A stretch of 64,000 nucleotides of DNA, taken from assembly GCA_026129095.1 (NCBI GenBank), contig JAHCIT010000005.1, forward strand, positions 186,001 through 250,000. Direction: 5' to 3'. Under the pieces are notes generated by a model. It worked only from the letters and a program-made list of their open reading frames with translations, did not search any database and had not been told where the DNA came from. Every line of letters starts with the position of its first letter. The stretch's first letter is position 1. Positions 7,183-15,923 of this stretch are shown piece after piece. Source of the stretch: Deltaproteobacteria bacterium. GTDB lineage: Bacteria > JAGRBM01 > JAHCIT01. Position numbers and translations under genes: made by a program.

Positions 7183-8010
7183 TTATGACCCCTTGGGCGC
7201 CGGCTGGCCAGCCGGCGGGACGCCATCCCAGTAGTACCGGGGCTTCTTCTTCCAGTATGCCCAGGCGATGATCCCCAGTCCGAACAGGACGGAGAACAGC
7301 GAAATGAACTGGGAGGTGGAAAGGCCCGTGTCCCCCACGAAACCGCGCACCGTATCGCCGCGGTACAGCTCGATCACGCTCCGGGCGATGGCGTAGGTGA
7401 TGAACACCATGCCGGTCGTGATGCCGTCGTGTTTCTTGTACTGGTTGAGAACGATACCCAGCCCGACGATCGCCATGCAGGCGAGGAACTCGTAGATGGG
7501 CGTCGGATGGACCGGCAGCCCCTGCCGGAGGTAGTCGGAGGCCGCCGCTGGCGGATAAACGACGCCCCACGGCACGCCGGTCACCTTCCCGTAGCAGCAT
7601 CCGGCCGCGAGGCAGCCGAACCGCCCGATGCCAAGCGACAGCATCATCGCGACCGCGCCGATGTCCGAGTAGGCGAAGGCCCCGACGTTCTTCCGGCGGA
7701 ACACCCAGAAGGCGACCGGCACGACCAGCATCGGGCCGCCATAAAACACGAGCCCGCCCTTCCAGATGGCGAATACGTCCCAGAAGTTGTCCTCGAACCG
7801 CTCCCAGGTGACGAGCACGTACAGGGCGCGTGCCCCGATCACCCCGACGATCACGAACAGGAACGCCAGGTCGGCAGCGAACTCCGGGTCGAGCCGGATC
7901 CTCCGCGCCTGCCACTGCATGTAGTAGAGCGCCAGCAGGAACCCGGCGGCGGCCGTCAGGCCGTAGGTGTGAAGCTGGAACGGGCCGATCTCAAACAGGA
8001 TTGGACGCAT
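7183..8010 (-). CDS. lgt: Prolipoprotein diacylglyceryl transferase
   Basis: A 275-residue inner-membrane protein with about seven hydrophobic segments, starting MRPILFEIGPFQLHTYG, the typical Lgt opening. It contains VFYGGP near 100, the conserved LGIGRFGCLAAGCCYGK region and the HPTPIYE motif near 185. Lgt transfers diacylglycerol from phosphatidylglycerol to the lipobox cysteine of prelipoproteins, the step before LspA cleavage. It overlaps the 3' end of lspA by 20 bases, placing the first two lipoprotein-processing enzymes in one transcript. Several predicted lipoproteins occur in this window (47464, 48173, 50372, 52579, 62636). Confidence 0.95.
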   Translation of the reverse strand: MRPILFEIGPFQLHTYGLTAAAGFLLALYYMQWQARRIRLDPEFAADLAFLFVIVGVIGARALYVLVTWERFEDNFWDVFAIWKGGLVFYGGPMLVVPVAFWVFRRKNVGAFAYSDIGAVAMMLSLGIGRFGCLAAGCCYGKVTGVPWGVVYPPAAASDYLRQGLPVHPTPIYEFLACMAIVGLGIVLNQYKKHDGITTGMVFITYAIARSVIELYRGDTVRGFVGDTGLSTSQFISLFSVLFGLGIIAWAYWKKKPRYYWDGVPPAGQPAPKGS

Positions 8011-8518
8011 GACTGGTGTCTTCCTTACGCAGCAGCTCAAAGACAATGATGATGACGGCCCCCACCGTGATCCCTATGTCCGCGACGTTGAACGTCGGCC
8101 AGGCAGGCCCGCCCTTGCCCCAGTAAAAATCGAGAAAATCGACAACGAAGCCGAAACGGGCCCGGTCCACGGCGTTGCCCACCGCCCCCGAAAAGATGAG
8201 GCCGAGCCCCGACGCCATCCAGTAGTCCCGCGCCGGAATGGTGATGAGGAACCAGAAGATCGCCGAAACCGCCACGATGGTCACCACGGCAAAGAACCAG
8301 CCGCGCGCCCCGTCGGGAAGATCCCGGAAGAGGCTGAAGGCGGCGCCGTAGTTCCGGGCATAGGTGATGCTGAACAGTTCGTCGATAATCACCCGGCTCT
8401 GCCCCGGCCGGAAGTCGCGGACGATCAGGTCCTTGGTCCACAGGTCAAGGAACACCATGATCGGGACGATCGAGCCGAAGATGACATATTTGGGCGGAAG
8501 CGGCCGGCGTTCGCTCAT
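7991..8518 (-). CDS. lspA: Lipoprotein signal peptidase II
   Basis: A 175-residue aspartic protease with four membrane segments. It has the conserved RNYGAAFS (N56) and the two catalytic aspartates in GNAVDR (D118) and NVADIGI (D147). It removes the signal peptide from diacylglyceryl-modified prolipoproteins. The start ATG 8518 overlaps the ileS stop in an ATGA arrangement, so translation is coupled to ileS; ileS-lspA order is common in bacteria. Confidence 0.96.
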   Translation of the reverse strand: MSERRPLPPKYVIFGSIVPIMVFLDLWTKDLIVRDFRPGQSRVIIDELFSITYARNYGAAFSLFRDLPDGARGWFFAVVTIVAVSAIFWFLITIPARDYWMASGLGLIFSGAVGNAVDRARFGFVVDFLDFYWGKGGPAWPTFNVADIGITVGAVIIIVFELLRKEDTSHASNPV

Positions 8519-11382
8519 GGGACCACCTCGATGCACCGCTCGCACAGGTCCGGGTGCCTTTCGCAGGATCCGGTCTTTTCTGAATGATGCCAGCACCGGC
8601 CGCAACGGGCGCCGGACGCCTTCCCGACGTGTATCTGCACCGTATCGGCCTCCGGCAGCAGCTCAAAGGATGACACGACGAGCAGTTCCTCCATGAGCGA
8701 CAGGCGGTTTACGTCGCGACCTGCCGCCACCCGCAGGAAGTCCGCCGGAATCTCCCCGCGTTTGGGAGCGACGGCCGCCTTTGCCTCCTCGGATTTCCCG
8801 ATGCTGCCCGCCACCCGGAACTTCTCCAGTTCCAGGTTCACGGCCTCGCGGAGCGCGAGCAGCGGCACGAAATCCGCCGCCAGCTTCCGGTGCCGGTCCA
8901 GTTCCGTACCGGAAGGGCCGGGCATGTCGTTCAAAAAGACCGACTCTGCCGCCAGCGGACCGAACGGCGCATCTTTCGCCGTCCCCGGCGCCTGCCGGTG
9001 CAGTTCGCCCCAGGCTTCCTCGCAGGTAAAGGAGCACACCGGCGCGAATACGGTGAGCAGCGTCACCAGCACGTCATACATGGAACTCTGCGTGGAACGG
9101 CGCGCCGGATCGTCCGCCTTGAGGATATACAGGCGGTCCTTGGTGGCGTTGGCGTAGATGGATGAAAGATCCACGGTCACAAACTGGTTCACGCCGTGAT
9201 AGACACGGTGGAACTCGTAGTTTTCGTAGGCCGCCCGCGCTTCGGCCGCCAGCACCATCGCGCTGGAGAATATCCAGCGGTCCAGAAGCGGCCGGCGGTC
9301 ATAGGGGACATAGTTCGCCGCCGGGGAAAACCCGTCCAGGCAGCCCAGCAGGTGACGGACGATGTTGCGGAACTTGCGGTACATCTCCGACAGCCGCTGG
9401 AGGATTTCGTCGCCGAAATGGATGTCGTTCCGGTAGTCCTCGGCAGCTACCCACAGGCGGAACAGTTCCGGCCCGCTCGTCTTCAGCGTCTTTTCCGGCG
9501 GCGTGTAGGTCGGGTTCGACTTGGAATACTTCTTACCCTCGTGGTCCACCACGAAGCCGTGGGTCAGTACCGCACGGTAGGGCGGACCGCCACGGGTGGC
9601 GACCGAGGTGAGCAGCGACGAATGGAACCACCCTCGGTGCTGGTCGGAGCCTTCCAGATACAGGTCGGCAGGCCAGGCAAGTTCCGGGTTCCCTTCCAGC
9701 ACGGCGGCGTGGGACACCCCGGAGTCGAACCACACGTCGAGGATATCGCCGCCTTTCTTCCATTCCGTCTGGCCGCACCGGGGGCATTTGTACCCGGCGG
9801 GGATGAGCTGTTTCACGTCGCCGGCGAACCAGACCTCGATACCGTGCTGCTCGATCTGTCTGGCCACCAGTTCGACCAGCTCCGGCGTCGATTCCACATG
9901 ACCGCAGCCCGAACACTCGTAGCTGACGATTGGCACGCCCCACACCCGCTGGCGCGAGATGCACCAGTCGGGACGGTTCGCCACCATGTTGTAGATCCGG
10001 TCCCGGCCCCACGGGGGAATCCACTGGACCTTCCCGTCGATGGCCTCAAGGGATTTTTCGCGCAGGCCGTCGTGCTCCAGCGAGACGAACCACTGGGGCG
10101 TCGCCCGGAAAATGACCGGTTTCTTCGACCGCCAGCAGTGCGGGTAGCTGTGGCTCACCTTGCCCTGCGCGAGCAGCGCACCTGCGGCATCGAGCTTTTC
10201 GATTACCTTCGGATTGGCATCGAACACCTGAAGTCCCACAAGATCCTTCAGATTTTCATGGAGGTCAGCCGTATAACGGCCCCTCGAGTCCACCGGCGAA
10301 TAGACATCAAGATCGTAATGGCGGCCCATCACGTAGTCCTCGGCTCCGTGGCCCGGCGCCGTATGAACAATTCCGGTGCCCTGTTCGAGCGTGACGTGGG
10401 TGCCGAGCATGATGAGCGACGCCCGGCCGGTGAGCGGGTGCCGGGCGGTCTTCCGCTCCAGATGGCCGGGACGGAACTCCGCCACCACCACCGGATCCTT
10501 CAGCTTGCAGGCGGCCGCAAACGCCTCCAGAAGTCCCTTGGCGACAATGAATACGCGCCCGCGCCCGGCTGCATCGGCCGTCTTCACGGCCACGTAGTCC
10601 AGTTCCGGGTGGAGCGAGAGGCCCAGGTTCGCCGGAATGGTCCAGGGCGTCGTCGTCCAGATGACAAGCTCCGGCTTCTCCCCCTTCAGTTCGGGGGCAA
10701 TCTCCGACCCGTCTCCGTCGTAGGGAAATGCCACATAGACCGATGGCGAGGTGTGGTCATCATACTCCACTTCCGCCTCGGCGAGCGATGTTTCCAGCGC
10801 CCAGCTCCAGTAGACCGGCTTGTTCTGCCGGTAGACGTAGCCCTTCGACAGGAACCGCCCGAACTCGCGAAGGATCTTCGCCTCGTAATCCTTCGTCATC
10901 GTCCGGTAGCAGTTGGCGTAGTCCGCCAGCACACCCAGTTCGCGGAACTCCGCCATCTGGATGCCGATGAACTCCGAGGCGTAGTCCCGGCAGGCGGCCA
11001 CCATCTGCTCCGGCGTCGCCTGCTGTTTCTTCGCCCGGAAGTTTTCGGCCACCTTCTGCTCGATGGGGAGGCCGTGGCAGTCCCATCCCGGCACGTACGG
11101 TGCCCCCTGCGTGCCGGAAAGGTTCCGGTACTTGACGATGATGTCCTTCAGGACCTTGTTGAGGATGTGCCCGTGGTGGATATGGCCGTTGGCGTAGGGC
11201 GGACCATCATGGAGAACGAACCGCCTGCGGCCTTTCGTGCGCGCCACCATCCGGCCATAGGTGTCTTCCGACTCCCAGCGCCTGACGAACTCCGGCGCCC
11301 TCCTGGCCATGTCGGCGCGCATGGGGAACGCCGTCTTCGGAAGGAAGATGGTGTGCGACCAGGGATTATCGTTTTTGGCCAT
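8515..11382 (-). CDS. ileS: Isoleucyl-tRNA synthetase
   Basis: A 954-residue class I synthetase. The HIGH region is at 67-72 (HIHHGH after PPYANG), the long CP1 editing domain follows, the KMSKS equivalent is KYSKS at 618-622, and a C-terminal zinc finger (CGRCWHH...CERC) closes the protein. It charges tRNA-Ile. MAKNDNPWSHTIFLPKTAFPMR sets the start at 11382; the longer frame covers the leader. The extensive plus-strand ORF across this gene is a shadow. It is followed in the same operon by lspA and lgt. Confidence 0.98.
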   Translation of the reverse strand: MAKNDNPWSHTIFLPKTAFPMRADMARRAPEFVRRWESEDTYGRMVARTKGRRRFVLHDGPPYANGHIHHGHILNKVLKDIIVKYRNLSGTQGAPYVPGWDCHGLPIEQKVAENFRAKKQQATPEQMVAACRDYASEFIGIQMAEFRELGVLADYANCYRTMTKDYEAKILREFGRFLSKGYVYRQNKPVYWSWALETSLAEAEVEYDDHTSPSVYVAFPYDGDGSEIAPELKGEKPELVIWTTTPWTIPANLGLSLHPELDYVAVKTADAAGRGRVFIVAKGLLEAFAAACKLKDPVVVAEFRPGHLERKTARHPLTGRASLIMLGTHVTLEQGTGIVHTAPGHGAEDYVMGRHYDLDVYSPVDSRGRYTADLHENLKDLVGLQVFDANPKVIEKLDAAGALLAQGKVSHSYPHCWRSKKPVIFRATPQWFVSLEHDGLREKSLEAIDGKVQWIPPWGRDRIYNMVANRPDWCISRQRVWGVPIVSYECSGCGHVESTPELVELVARQIEQHGIEVWFAGDVKQLIPAGYKCPRCGQTEWKKGGDILDVWFDSGVSHAAVLEGNPELAWPADLYLEGSDQHRGWFHSSLLTSVATRGGPPYRAVLTHGFVVDHEGKKYSKSNPTYTPPEKTLKTSGPELFRLWVAAEDYRNDIHFGDEILQRLSEMYRKFRNIVRHLLGCLDGFSPAANYVPYDRRPLLDRWIFSSAMVLAAEARAAYENYEFHRVYHGVNQFVTVDLSSIYANATKDRLYILKADDPARRSTQSSMYDVLVTLLTVFAPVCSFTCEEAWGELHRQAPGTAKDAPFGPLAAESVFLNDMPGPSGTELDRHRKLAADFVPLLALREAVNLELEKFRVAGSIGKSEEAKAAVAPKRGEIPADFLRVAAGRDVNRLSLMEELLVVSSFELLPEADTVQIHVGKASGARCGRCWHHSEKTGSCERHPDLCERCIEVVP

Positions 11383-11395
11383 GATGGTTAAAGGA

Positions 11396-11454
11396 CGCGG
11401 CCAATGGCCGCGTGCGGAACCGGTCCTATAATCCGCGCCGGAAACCGGGAGCAA
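11396..11454 (-). promoter_or_regulatory. Predicted ileS promoter with a 5'-terminal palindrome in the leader
   Basis: Reading the minus strand, TTGCTC (11454-11449) and TTATAG (11431-11426) are 17 bases apart. The predicted transcript begins near 11418. A perfect palindrome with arms CGCGGCCA / TGGCCGCG around a single base occupies 11412-11396, so the mRNA would start almost directly with a GC-rich hairpin. No T-box elements were seen. Confidence 0.5.
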
Positions 11455-11544
11455 GTGAAAAGACGTTCACCACGGACGCCCCTGTGGTTCCTCTCCGCCA
11501 TTCACGGAAAGGATTGCAGGGGCACCCGGATCTACGGTAAAAGC

Positions 11545-12219
11545 CTACTTCTTCCCCGCAGCCTTGCGGTGGGCGGCCTTGCGGGCCTTCTGGACATACA
11601 CGATGCCGTTGATCGGGCCGGGAACCGATCCCTGTATCAGGATCACGTTCTCGTCGGGGCGGACCTGAACCACCTTGAGGTTCTGGGTCGTGACCTTGTC
11701 GACACCCATGTGGCCCGGCATGCGCTTGTTCTTCCACACCTTGCCGGGGTGCTCGCGGGCGGAGATACCGCCGCCGTGCCGGAAATATTCGTGCGTGCCG
11801 TGGGTGGCACGGAAGCCGCTGAACTTGTAGCGGCGGATCACGCCAGAGAAGCCCTTGCCCTTGGTGATGCCGGCGACATCAACCAGTTCGCCCGCCTCGA
11901 ACGCCTTTACCGTCAGGTCGTCGCCCACGTTGATCTTGGCGAGTTCCTCAGAGGGAAGCCGCACTTCCTTCAGATGCGCCAGCGGCTCGTGTCCGAGCGC
12001 CTTGAAGCGCCCGAGATCCGGCTTGTTCGTGCTGTAACTCTTTTTGGATCCGAACCCGATCTGGACGGCCTCGTAGCCATCCTTTTCTTTTGTCCTCTTG
12101 GTGACGACCTTGCACGGTCCTGCCTCAACAACAGTGACGTTGAGGCGGCTGCCGTCGTCGGTAAACACGCTCGTCTGTCCGAGCTTGCGGCCGAGAATGC
12201 CGAAAGTATCAATGCGCAT
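11545..12219 (-). CDS. rplC: 50S ribosomal protein L3
   Basis: A 224-residue L3 with the family N-terminus (FGILGRKLGQTSVFTDDG), VTVVEAGPC at about 29-37, the long central-loop region GFSGVIRRYKFSGFRATHG and the HPGKVWKNKRMPGHMG motif. L3 binds near the 3' end of 23S rRNA and the peptidyl-transferase centre. ATG 12219 follows GGAAGGAGA at good spacing; an upstream in-frame extension is leader. It stands alone: rplD, rplW and other S10-operon neighbours are absent on both sides, with DUF4340 upstream and ileS downstream on the same strand. Confidence 0.96.
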   Translation of the reverse strand: MRIDTFGILGRKLGQTSVFTDDGSRLNVTVVEAGPCKVVTKRTKEKDGYEAVQIGFGSKKSYSTNKPDLGRFKALGHEPLAHLKEVRLPSEELAKINVGDDLTVKAFEAGELVDVAGITKGKGFSGVIRRYKFSGFRATHGTHEYFRHGGGISAREHPGKVWKNKRMPGHMGVDKVTTQNLKVVQVRPDENVILIQGSVPGPINGIVYVQKARKAAHRKAAGKK

Positions 12220-12282
12220 GGAATGGTCTCCTTCCAGAGAGGTTGGGATGAGATAGTTCGGGCGGGACTCCAGCCCCTGCGC

Positions 12283-12305
12283 GGTTTCCAGAACGAACTG
12301 GAACC
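12283..12305 (-). promoter_or_regulatory. Stem-loop in the rplC leader
   Basis: On the minus strand GGTTCCAG and CTGGAAACC flank a TTCGTT loop (12305-12283), giving an 8-bp stem with one bulged base. It sits about 65 bases before the rplC start, in a 240-base untranslated region. Ribosomal-protein leaders often carry autoregulatory structures, but no known L3 motif was matched. Confidence 0.3.
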
Positions 12306-12429
12306 CTGGGGCCTTTGTGCCGCGTCCTGCCATATGGCCGGACTCACTTCAACATCTTGAAATCACTTGTGTTTCCCCGCTCCGTCCCTTGCGGAAACCG
12401 TTACCGGGAACCGACCGGTTAAACGACAA

Positions 12430-12454
12430 CAGGCCCCCGTGTCAACAGGGCCTG
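12430..12454 (-). terminator. Possible rho-independent terminator after the Gld/DUF4340 operon
   Basis: Minus-strand CAGGCCC and GGGCCTG form a 7-bp stem with an 11-base loop, 12 bases after the DUF4340 stop, followed by a loosely T-rich TTGTCGTTT. The tail is weaker than in classic terminators, so rplC may still receive some read-through. Confidence 0.45.
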
Positions 12455-12465
12455 AATGCTCGCAA

Positions 12466-13473
12466 TCAGGGTGCCGGAGCAGGAGTTTCAGGTGCTTCCG
12501 CAGGCGGCGCTTCCTTCACCATGAGGTAATCCGGCCCGGAGGGCATCTGGTCCCGGCTGAACTTCGAGATGGTCACGATTTCCCCGGACCGGCTGGACCA
12601 GGTCCAGGTGCCTTCGCTGCTTTTCTCCACCGACCCGAACCGTACCTTATCCAGCAGCTTGCCGTCCTCGCCATACAGTTCCGCTTCCAGCACGGGCCTG
12701 TCGAGGCCGTATTTGCCGAAGCTGTCCTCGCCCTCTCCGCTGAACTTCACCGCCCTGAGAAGCCGGAGTTCCGACAGGAAATCATCCAGCCGGTCCACAT
12801 CGATCTTCCCCTCGGGTCCGGCAGCGAACTTCCAGCCGTCCTTGCCCCGCTCCAGCACCGTCTCGCCGGTCCCCTTTTCGCCCCAGCGGACCACGGCCCT
12901 GAACACCTGGGCAGGCTCGGCGTTCACCAGCTTCTTCTCCCGCAGGTCTTCTGTCTTCCGTTCGAACGGGTAGAGCGTATGTGCCGCCGTAACGTATACC
13001 GGGCCATCCAGGTCCACACGGATATAGCGGGAGTTCCCGAGCGGCGAATCCCCGCCAATCAGGATGTCGGTCTGGTCCTTGTTCTTCTCCCGAAACCAGA
13101 CCGTGCGTGGCGGATGATCCAGACCGAAGCTGGAGTCCGGCACGTTTTCATCCGTTTCGATCATGCGACCCCTGATCGCCGCCAGCGCGCTCACCAGATC
13201 TCCCACGGCGGACGGATCTGCCAGATGGCGGCGATCGCCGTCACGGACCTCCCACTCGCCGTTCGCCTTCTGGAAGACAGTGAACGACCCCTTCTCGTCG
13301 GCAATGCCCACTTCCTCTACATTGACGGCCGAAAGCCCCGGAAACAGCTTTTCCCCCTCGCCGGGTTGCACTTCCTCCGCCACGGGTCTTTCCGACTCGA
13401 CGAAATACATGTACGCGCCTGCGGCGACCGCAAGAAAAGCGAGCATGAGCGTGTTGCGTAGTTCCCGGTTCAT
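12466..13473 (-). CDS. DUF4340 domain protein of a Gld-type ABC locus
   Basis: A 335-residue protein with one N-terminal membrane anchor (residues 8-25) and a periplasmic part built of repeated strand-rich units. It shows the DUF4340 pattern (EWEVRDGDRRHLADPSAVGDLVSAL, the GLDHP motif and a second YGLDRP unit). The C-terminus is Pro/Ala/Glu-rich. It is the last gene after the ABC ATPase, permease and GldG-like protein, 15 bases from GldG. DUF4340 proteins are commonly found beside such ABC systems; the biochemical role is not established. Confidence 0.8.
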   Translation of the reverse strand: MNRELRNTLMLAFLAVAAGAYMYFVESERPVAEEVQPGEGEKLFPGLSAVNVEEVGIADEKGSFTVFQKANGEWEVRDGDRRHLADPSAVGDLVSALAAIRGRMIETDENVPDSSFGLDHPPRTVWFREKNKDQTDILIGGDSPLGNSRYIRVDLDGPVYVTAAHTLYPFERKTEDLREKKLVNAEPAQVFRAVVRWGEKGTGETVLERGKDGWKFAAGPEGKIDVDRLDDFLSELRLLRAVKFSGEGEDSFGKYGLDRPVLEAELYGEDGKLLDKVRFGSVEKSSEGTWTWSSRSGEIVTISKFSRDQMPSGPDYLMVKEAPPAEAPETPAPAP

Positions 13474-13488
13474 AGGCGATCCCGAAGG

Positions 13489-15129
13489 TCAGAGCCGCCG
13501 GCGGCGGAGCTGGATGAATACGCCCATCAGCACCAGCAGGAGCGGGAACAGCAGGGAGGGCACCCAGCTGATGAAGCGGGTGAAGCTCTCGCTCGGCAGG
13601 TTGATCGGCCTCTCGCCGCGCTTCCGGGGCCGGATGGAGATCAGCTCGGTATCCCCGGTCGCCCAGCTCACGGCGTTCAGGAACAGGTCCTTGTTGCCGT
13701 AGTAGCTGACCCACTGGTTCGTGATGAAGTCCGAGTCGCCCGCCACGACAAACCGGACGCTCCGGGTCTTGCCCTCGCCGCTGTCTTCCCCGGCTTCGTC
13801 TCCGTCATCTCCGCCGCCATCAGCATCCGGACGCTTCACCAGCCGGATTCCCGCCTCCATCAGCACCACAGGCCCCAGGGCATCCTTGCCCTGGTCGGGC
13901 CGGGGCCTTGTTCCCTTGGCAAGGTCCGTCTCGCCCCAGGAATCCTCGCTCGTAAACACGATCGAGGTGGATGTGGCGGCCGGATCGGTAGCCTCGACCC
14001 CTTCGATCCGCTCCAGTGACCGGGCGAGCGGGAAAATCGTCTGCACGTTCTTCATCTTGTCTATGATCTCGTGCCTGCCATAGGCAGCGGCCACGGGCGC
14101 GAGGAAGTTCTGGCCGGTCATCTGATTAAGCGGATTGGCGTCCACCACCACGTCGTTGCGGGGCCGGACATTGAAATATTTCAGCAGGCCCGACTGGTCG
14201 GGTGTCTGCGGATCGACCAGCACCATCAGCGCGCCGCCGCGCCCGTCCACGAAATCCCTGATAAGCGGAATCTCGTCTGGCGAGAGCGCCCTCGTCGGCC
14301 CGGCGATCACCAGCAGGCTGCATTCCGGCCGGACACCACCCTCTGACAGGATGTTGACCCCCATGACCTTCAGCCCCTGCCCGGCCAGTTCGCTCCGGAC
14401 CGTGGTGAGACCTTCGCCTTCGGGATCATCCAGACCGCGCTCGCCGTGACCGGTAGTGAAGCAGACCGTCTTTTCCACCTGGCGGGTAATCCGGATCAGC
14501 CCGCGGGTCAGTTCCTGCTCGTCGGTAGCCGGGAGCGACTGCCGTTTCTCGCCGCTTTCGAGAATGACCGTACCGGCCATGCCAACATTGTAATCCCGCG
14601 TCGTTACCGGATCGGCGTCCGGATCAATCAGCCGTACGGTGATCCGGGGCGAGGCTTCGGCATAGAGCCCCGCCAGTTCCTTGAACGTGTCCCGCGCAGG
14701 CTGACCGGACTTGAAGAAGCCCAGAATCGTCACGTCCTGACCGAGCGCCCGGGCCACTTCCTCGGACTGCGGGGCGAGCATGTTGATTCTTTCTTCTGTC
14801 AGGTCCCACTTCTTGTAGTTGCGGCTGGCGAAGTAGTTCACCGAGACGATGATCGCGAGCACCATCAGTATCTGGACAAGCGCGCCGGCGGTCCGGAGCG
14901 TGCCCCCCGACTTCACGGCCCGGACGACGGTTTCCCAGTCCCACGCCAGGTATCCGGCGAGCAGGCTCACGCCGAGACCCAGGATCAGGCTCCAGACATG
15001 GAACAGGTCGCCCCATATCTTGAGGTCGCCCCGGACCCGCAGGAACAGGAGTCCAATGACAATGACAGCTATGGATGCCAGCAGCAGGGGCCAGCGTCCG
15101 GTGGTTTCGCGGCGGCGGGGTGCGTTCAT
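13489..15129 (-). CDS. GldG-like ABC-type auxiliary/permease subunit
   Basis: A 546-residue protein with three N-terminal membrane segments (about residues 15-32, 44-62 and 82-100), a large periplasmic GldG/IFT52-like domain (VTILGFFKSGQPARDTFKEL, TTGHGERGLDDPEGEGL) and a C-terminal membrane helix (about 518-540). An Asp/Gly/Glu-rich loop lies near 440-460. ATG 15129 is preferred over ATG 15138 because GGGGAGGA lies 9 bases before it, whereas it directly abuts 15138. The stop of the upstream permease overlaps the ribosome binding region. With the neighbouring ATPase and ABC-2 permease it forms an export or gliding-type transporter; no gliding gldJ/K/L/M/N genes are in view. Confidence 0.85.
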   Translation of the reverse strand: MNAPRRRETTGRWPLLLASIAVIVIGLLFLRVRGDLKIWGDLFHVWSLILGLGVSLLAGYLAWDWETVVRAVKSGGTLRTAGALVQILMVLAIIVSVNYFASRNYKKWDLTEERINMLAPQSEEVARALGQDVTILGFFKSGQPARDTFKELAGLYAEASPRITVRLIDPDADPVTTRDYNVGMAGTVILESGEKRQSLPATDEQELTRGLIRITRQVEKTVCFTTGHGERGLDDPEGEGLTTVRSELAGQGLKVMGVNILSEGGVRPECSLLVIAGPTRALSPDEIPLIRDFVDGRGGALMVLVDPQTPDQSGLLKYFNVRPRNDVVVDANPLNQMTGQNFLAPVAAAYGRHEIIDKMKNVQTIFPLARSLERIEGVEATDPAATSTSIVFTSEDSWGETDLAKGTRPRPDQGKDALGPVVLMEAGIRLVKRPDADGGGDDGDEAGEDSGEGKTRSVRFVVAGDSDFITNQWVSYYGNKDLFLNAVSWATGDTELISIRPRKRGERPINLPSESFTRFISWVPSLLFPLLLVLMGVFIQLRRRRL

Positions 15130-15146
15130 CTGCGTCATTCCTCCCC

Positions 15147-15923
15147 TTAGCTCCGCCACTGGCTCGTGCCGAGCGTACGATGCGTGGCGAACAGGAACAG
15201 CGCCGGCAGCGACACGAAGTAAACGATATCCCGCGTGTCGAGGATGCCCTTGGACAGGTTCTCGAAGTGCTTGTCATACGCGGCGTATTCGATCACCGGC
15301 CTCAGGAACGACCCCTCGAACATTCCTGTCAGCCATCCCAGCACCAGAAGCGTCAGCAGTCCCACGAACGACAGCAGCGCCGCAACGATCTGGCTCTCGG
15401 TGACCGAACTGGCAAAAACGCCGATGCTGGTGAAGGCGGCCCCCACCAGGAACACGCCCAGGTAGCCGGAATACAGCGGCCGCAGGTCGAGGGGGCTGAT
15501 CTGGTGCAGTACGGCGGGTATATGGAGCGTCCCCGCCAGCATCACGGCCACAACGAACAGCGCGGCGGAATACTTGCCGAGCACGATCGCCGTGGTCGAT
15601 ACCGGCGAAGTGAACAGCAGTTCGTCGGTTTTCATGGTGCGCTCTTCAGTGAACAGCCGCATCGTGATGAGCGGCGTGAAGAACAGCAGGAATGTCGTCA
15701 GGTAGGGGAATACGCCCTGCGACATCATGATGTTGATGTCCGGCGTCTGGCCCCGCATGATCGGACTGTCGCGGCTCATCAGGTAATCCCGCACGTATGA
15801 GTCCATCATTGCCAGAAAGAACTGGCCGCTCAGGAACAGGAATCCGCCCGCCACGGTCCACGCCATCGGCCCGCTGAAGTAGGCGCGGACCTCGCGCCAG
15901 AAGATCGTCAGGAAACCCTTCAT
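15147..15923 (-). CDS. ABC-2 type permease (GldF-like)
   Basis: A 258-residue integral membrane protein with six hydrophobic segments. It opens with FLTIFWREVRAYFSGPMAW, has a periplasmic loop at about 42-70 and the conserved RLFTEERTMKTDELLFTSPVS region. It is the membrane partner of the ATPase encoded immediately upstream (4-base ATGA overlap, 15920-15923) and of the GldG-like protein. The substrate is unknown. Confidence 0.9.
   Translation of the reverse strand: MKGFLTIFWREVRAYFSGPMAWTVAGGFLFLSGQFFLAMMDSYVRDYLMSRDSPIMRGQTPDINIMMSQGVFPYLTTFLLFFTPLITMRLFTEERTMKTDELLFTSPVSTTAIVLGKYSAALFVVAVMLAGTLHIPAVLHQISPLDLRPLYSGYLGVFLVGAAFTSIGVFASSVTESQIVAALLSFVGLLTLLVLGWLTGMFEGSFLRPVIEYAAYDKHFENLSKGILDTRDIVYFVSLPALFLFATHRTLGTSQWRS

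Noticed and set aside
9196-11391. Plus-strand frame of 731 codons opposite ileS
   Set aside because: It is the antisense of the well-supported ileS gene, and its sequence is Arg/His/Pro-rich without family features.
11383-11545. T-box or other tRNA-sensing leader before ileS
   Set aside because: Only a short palindrome is present; no specifier loop, antiterminator bulge or terminator was seen.
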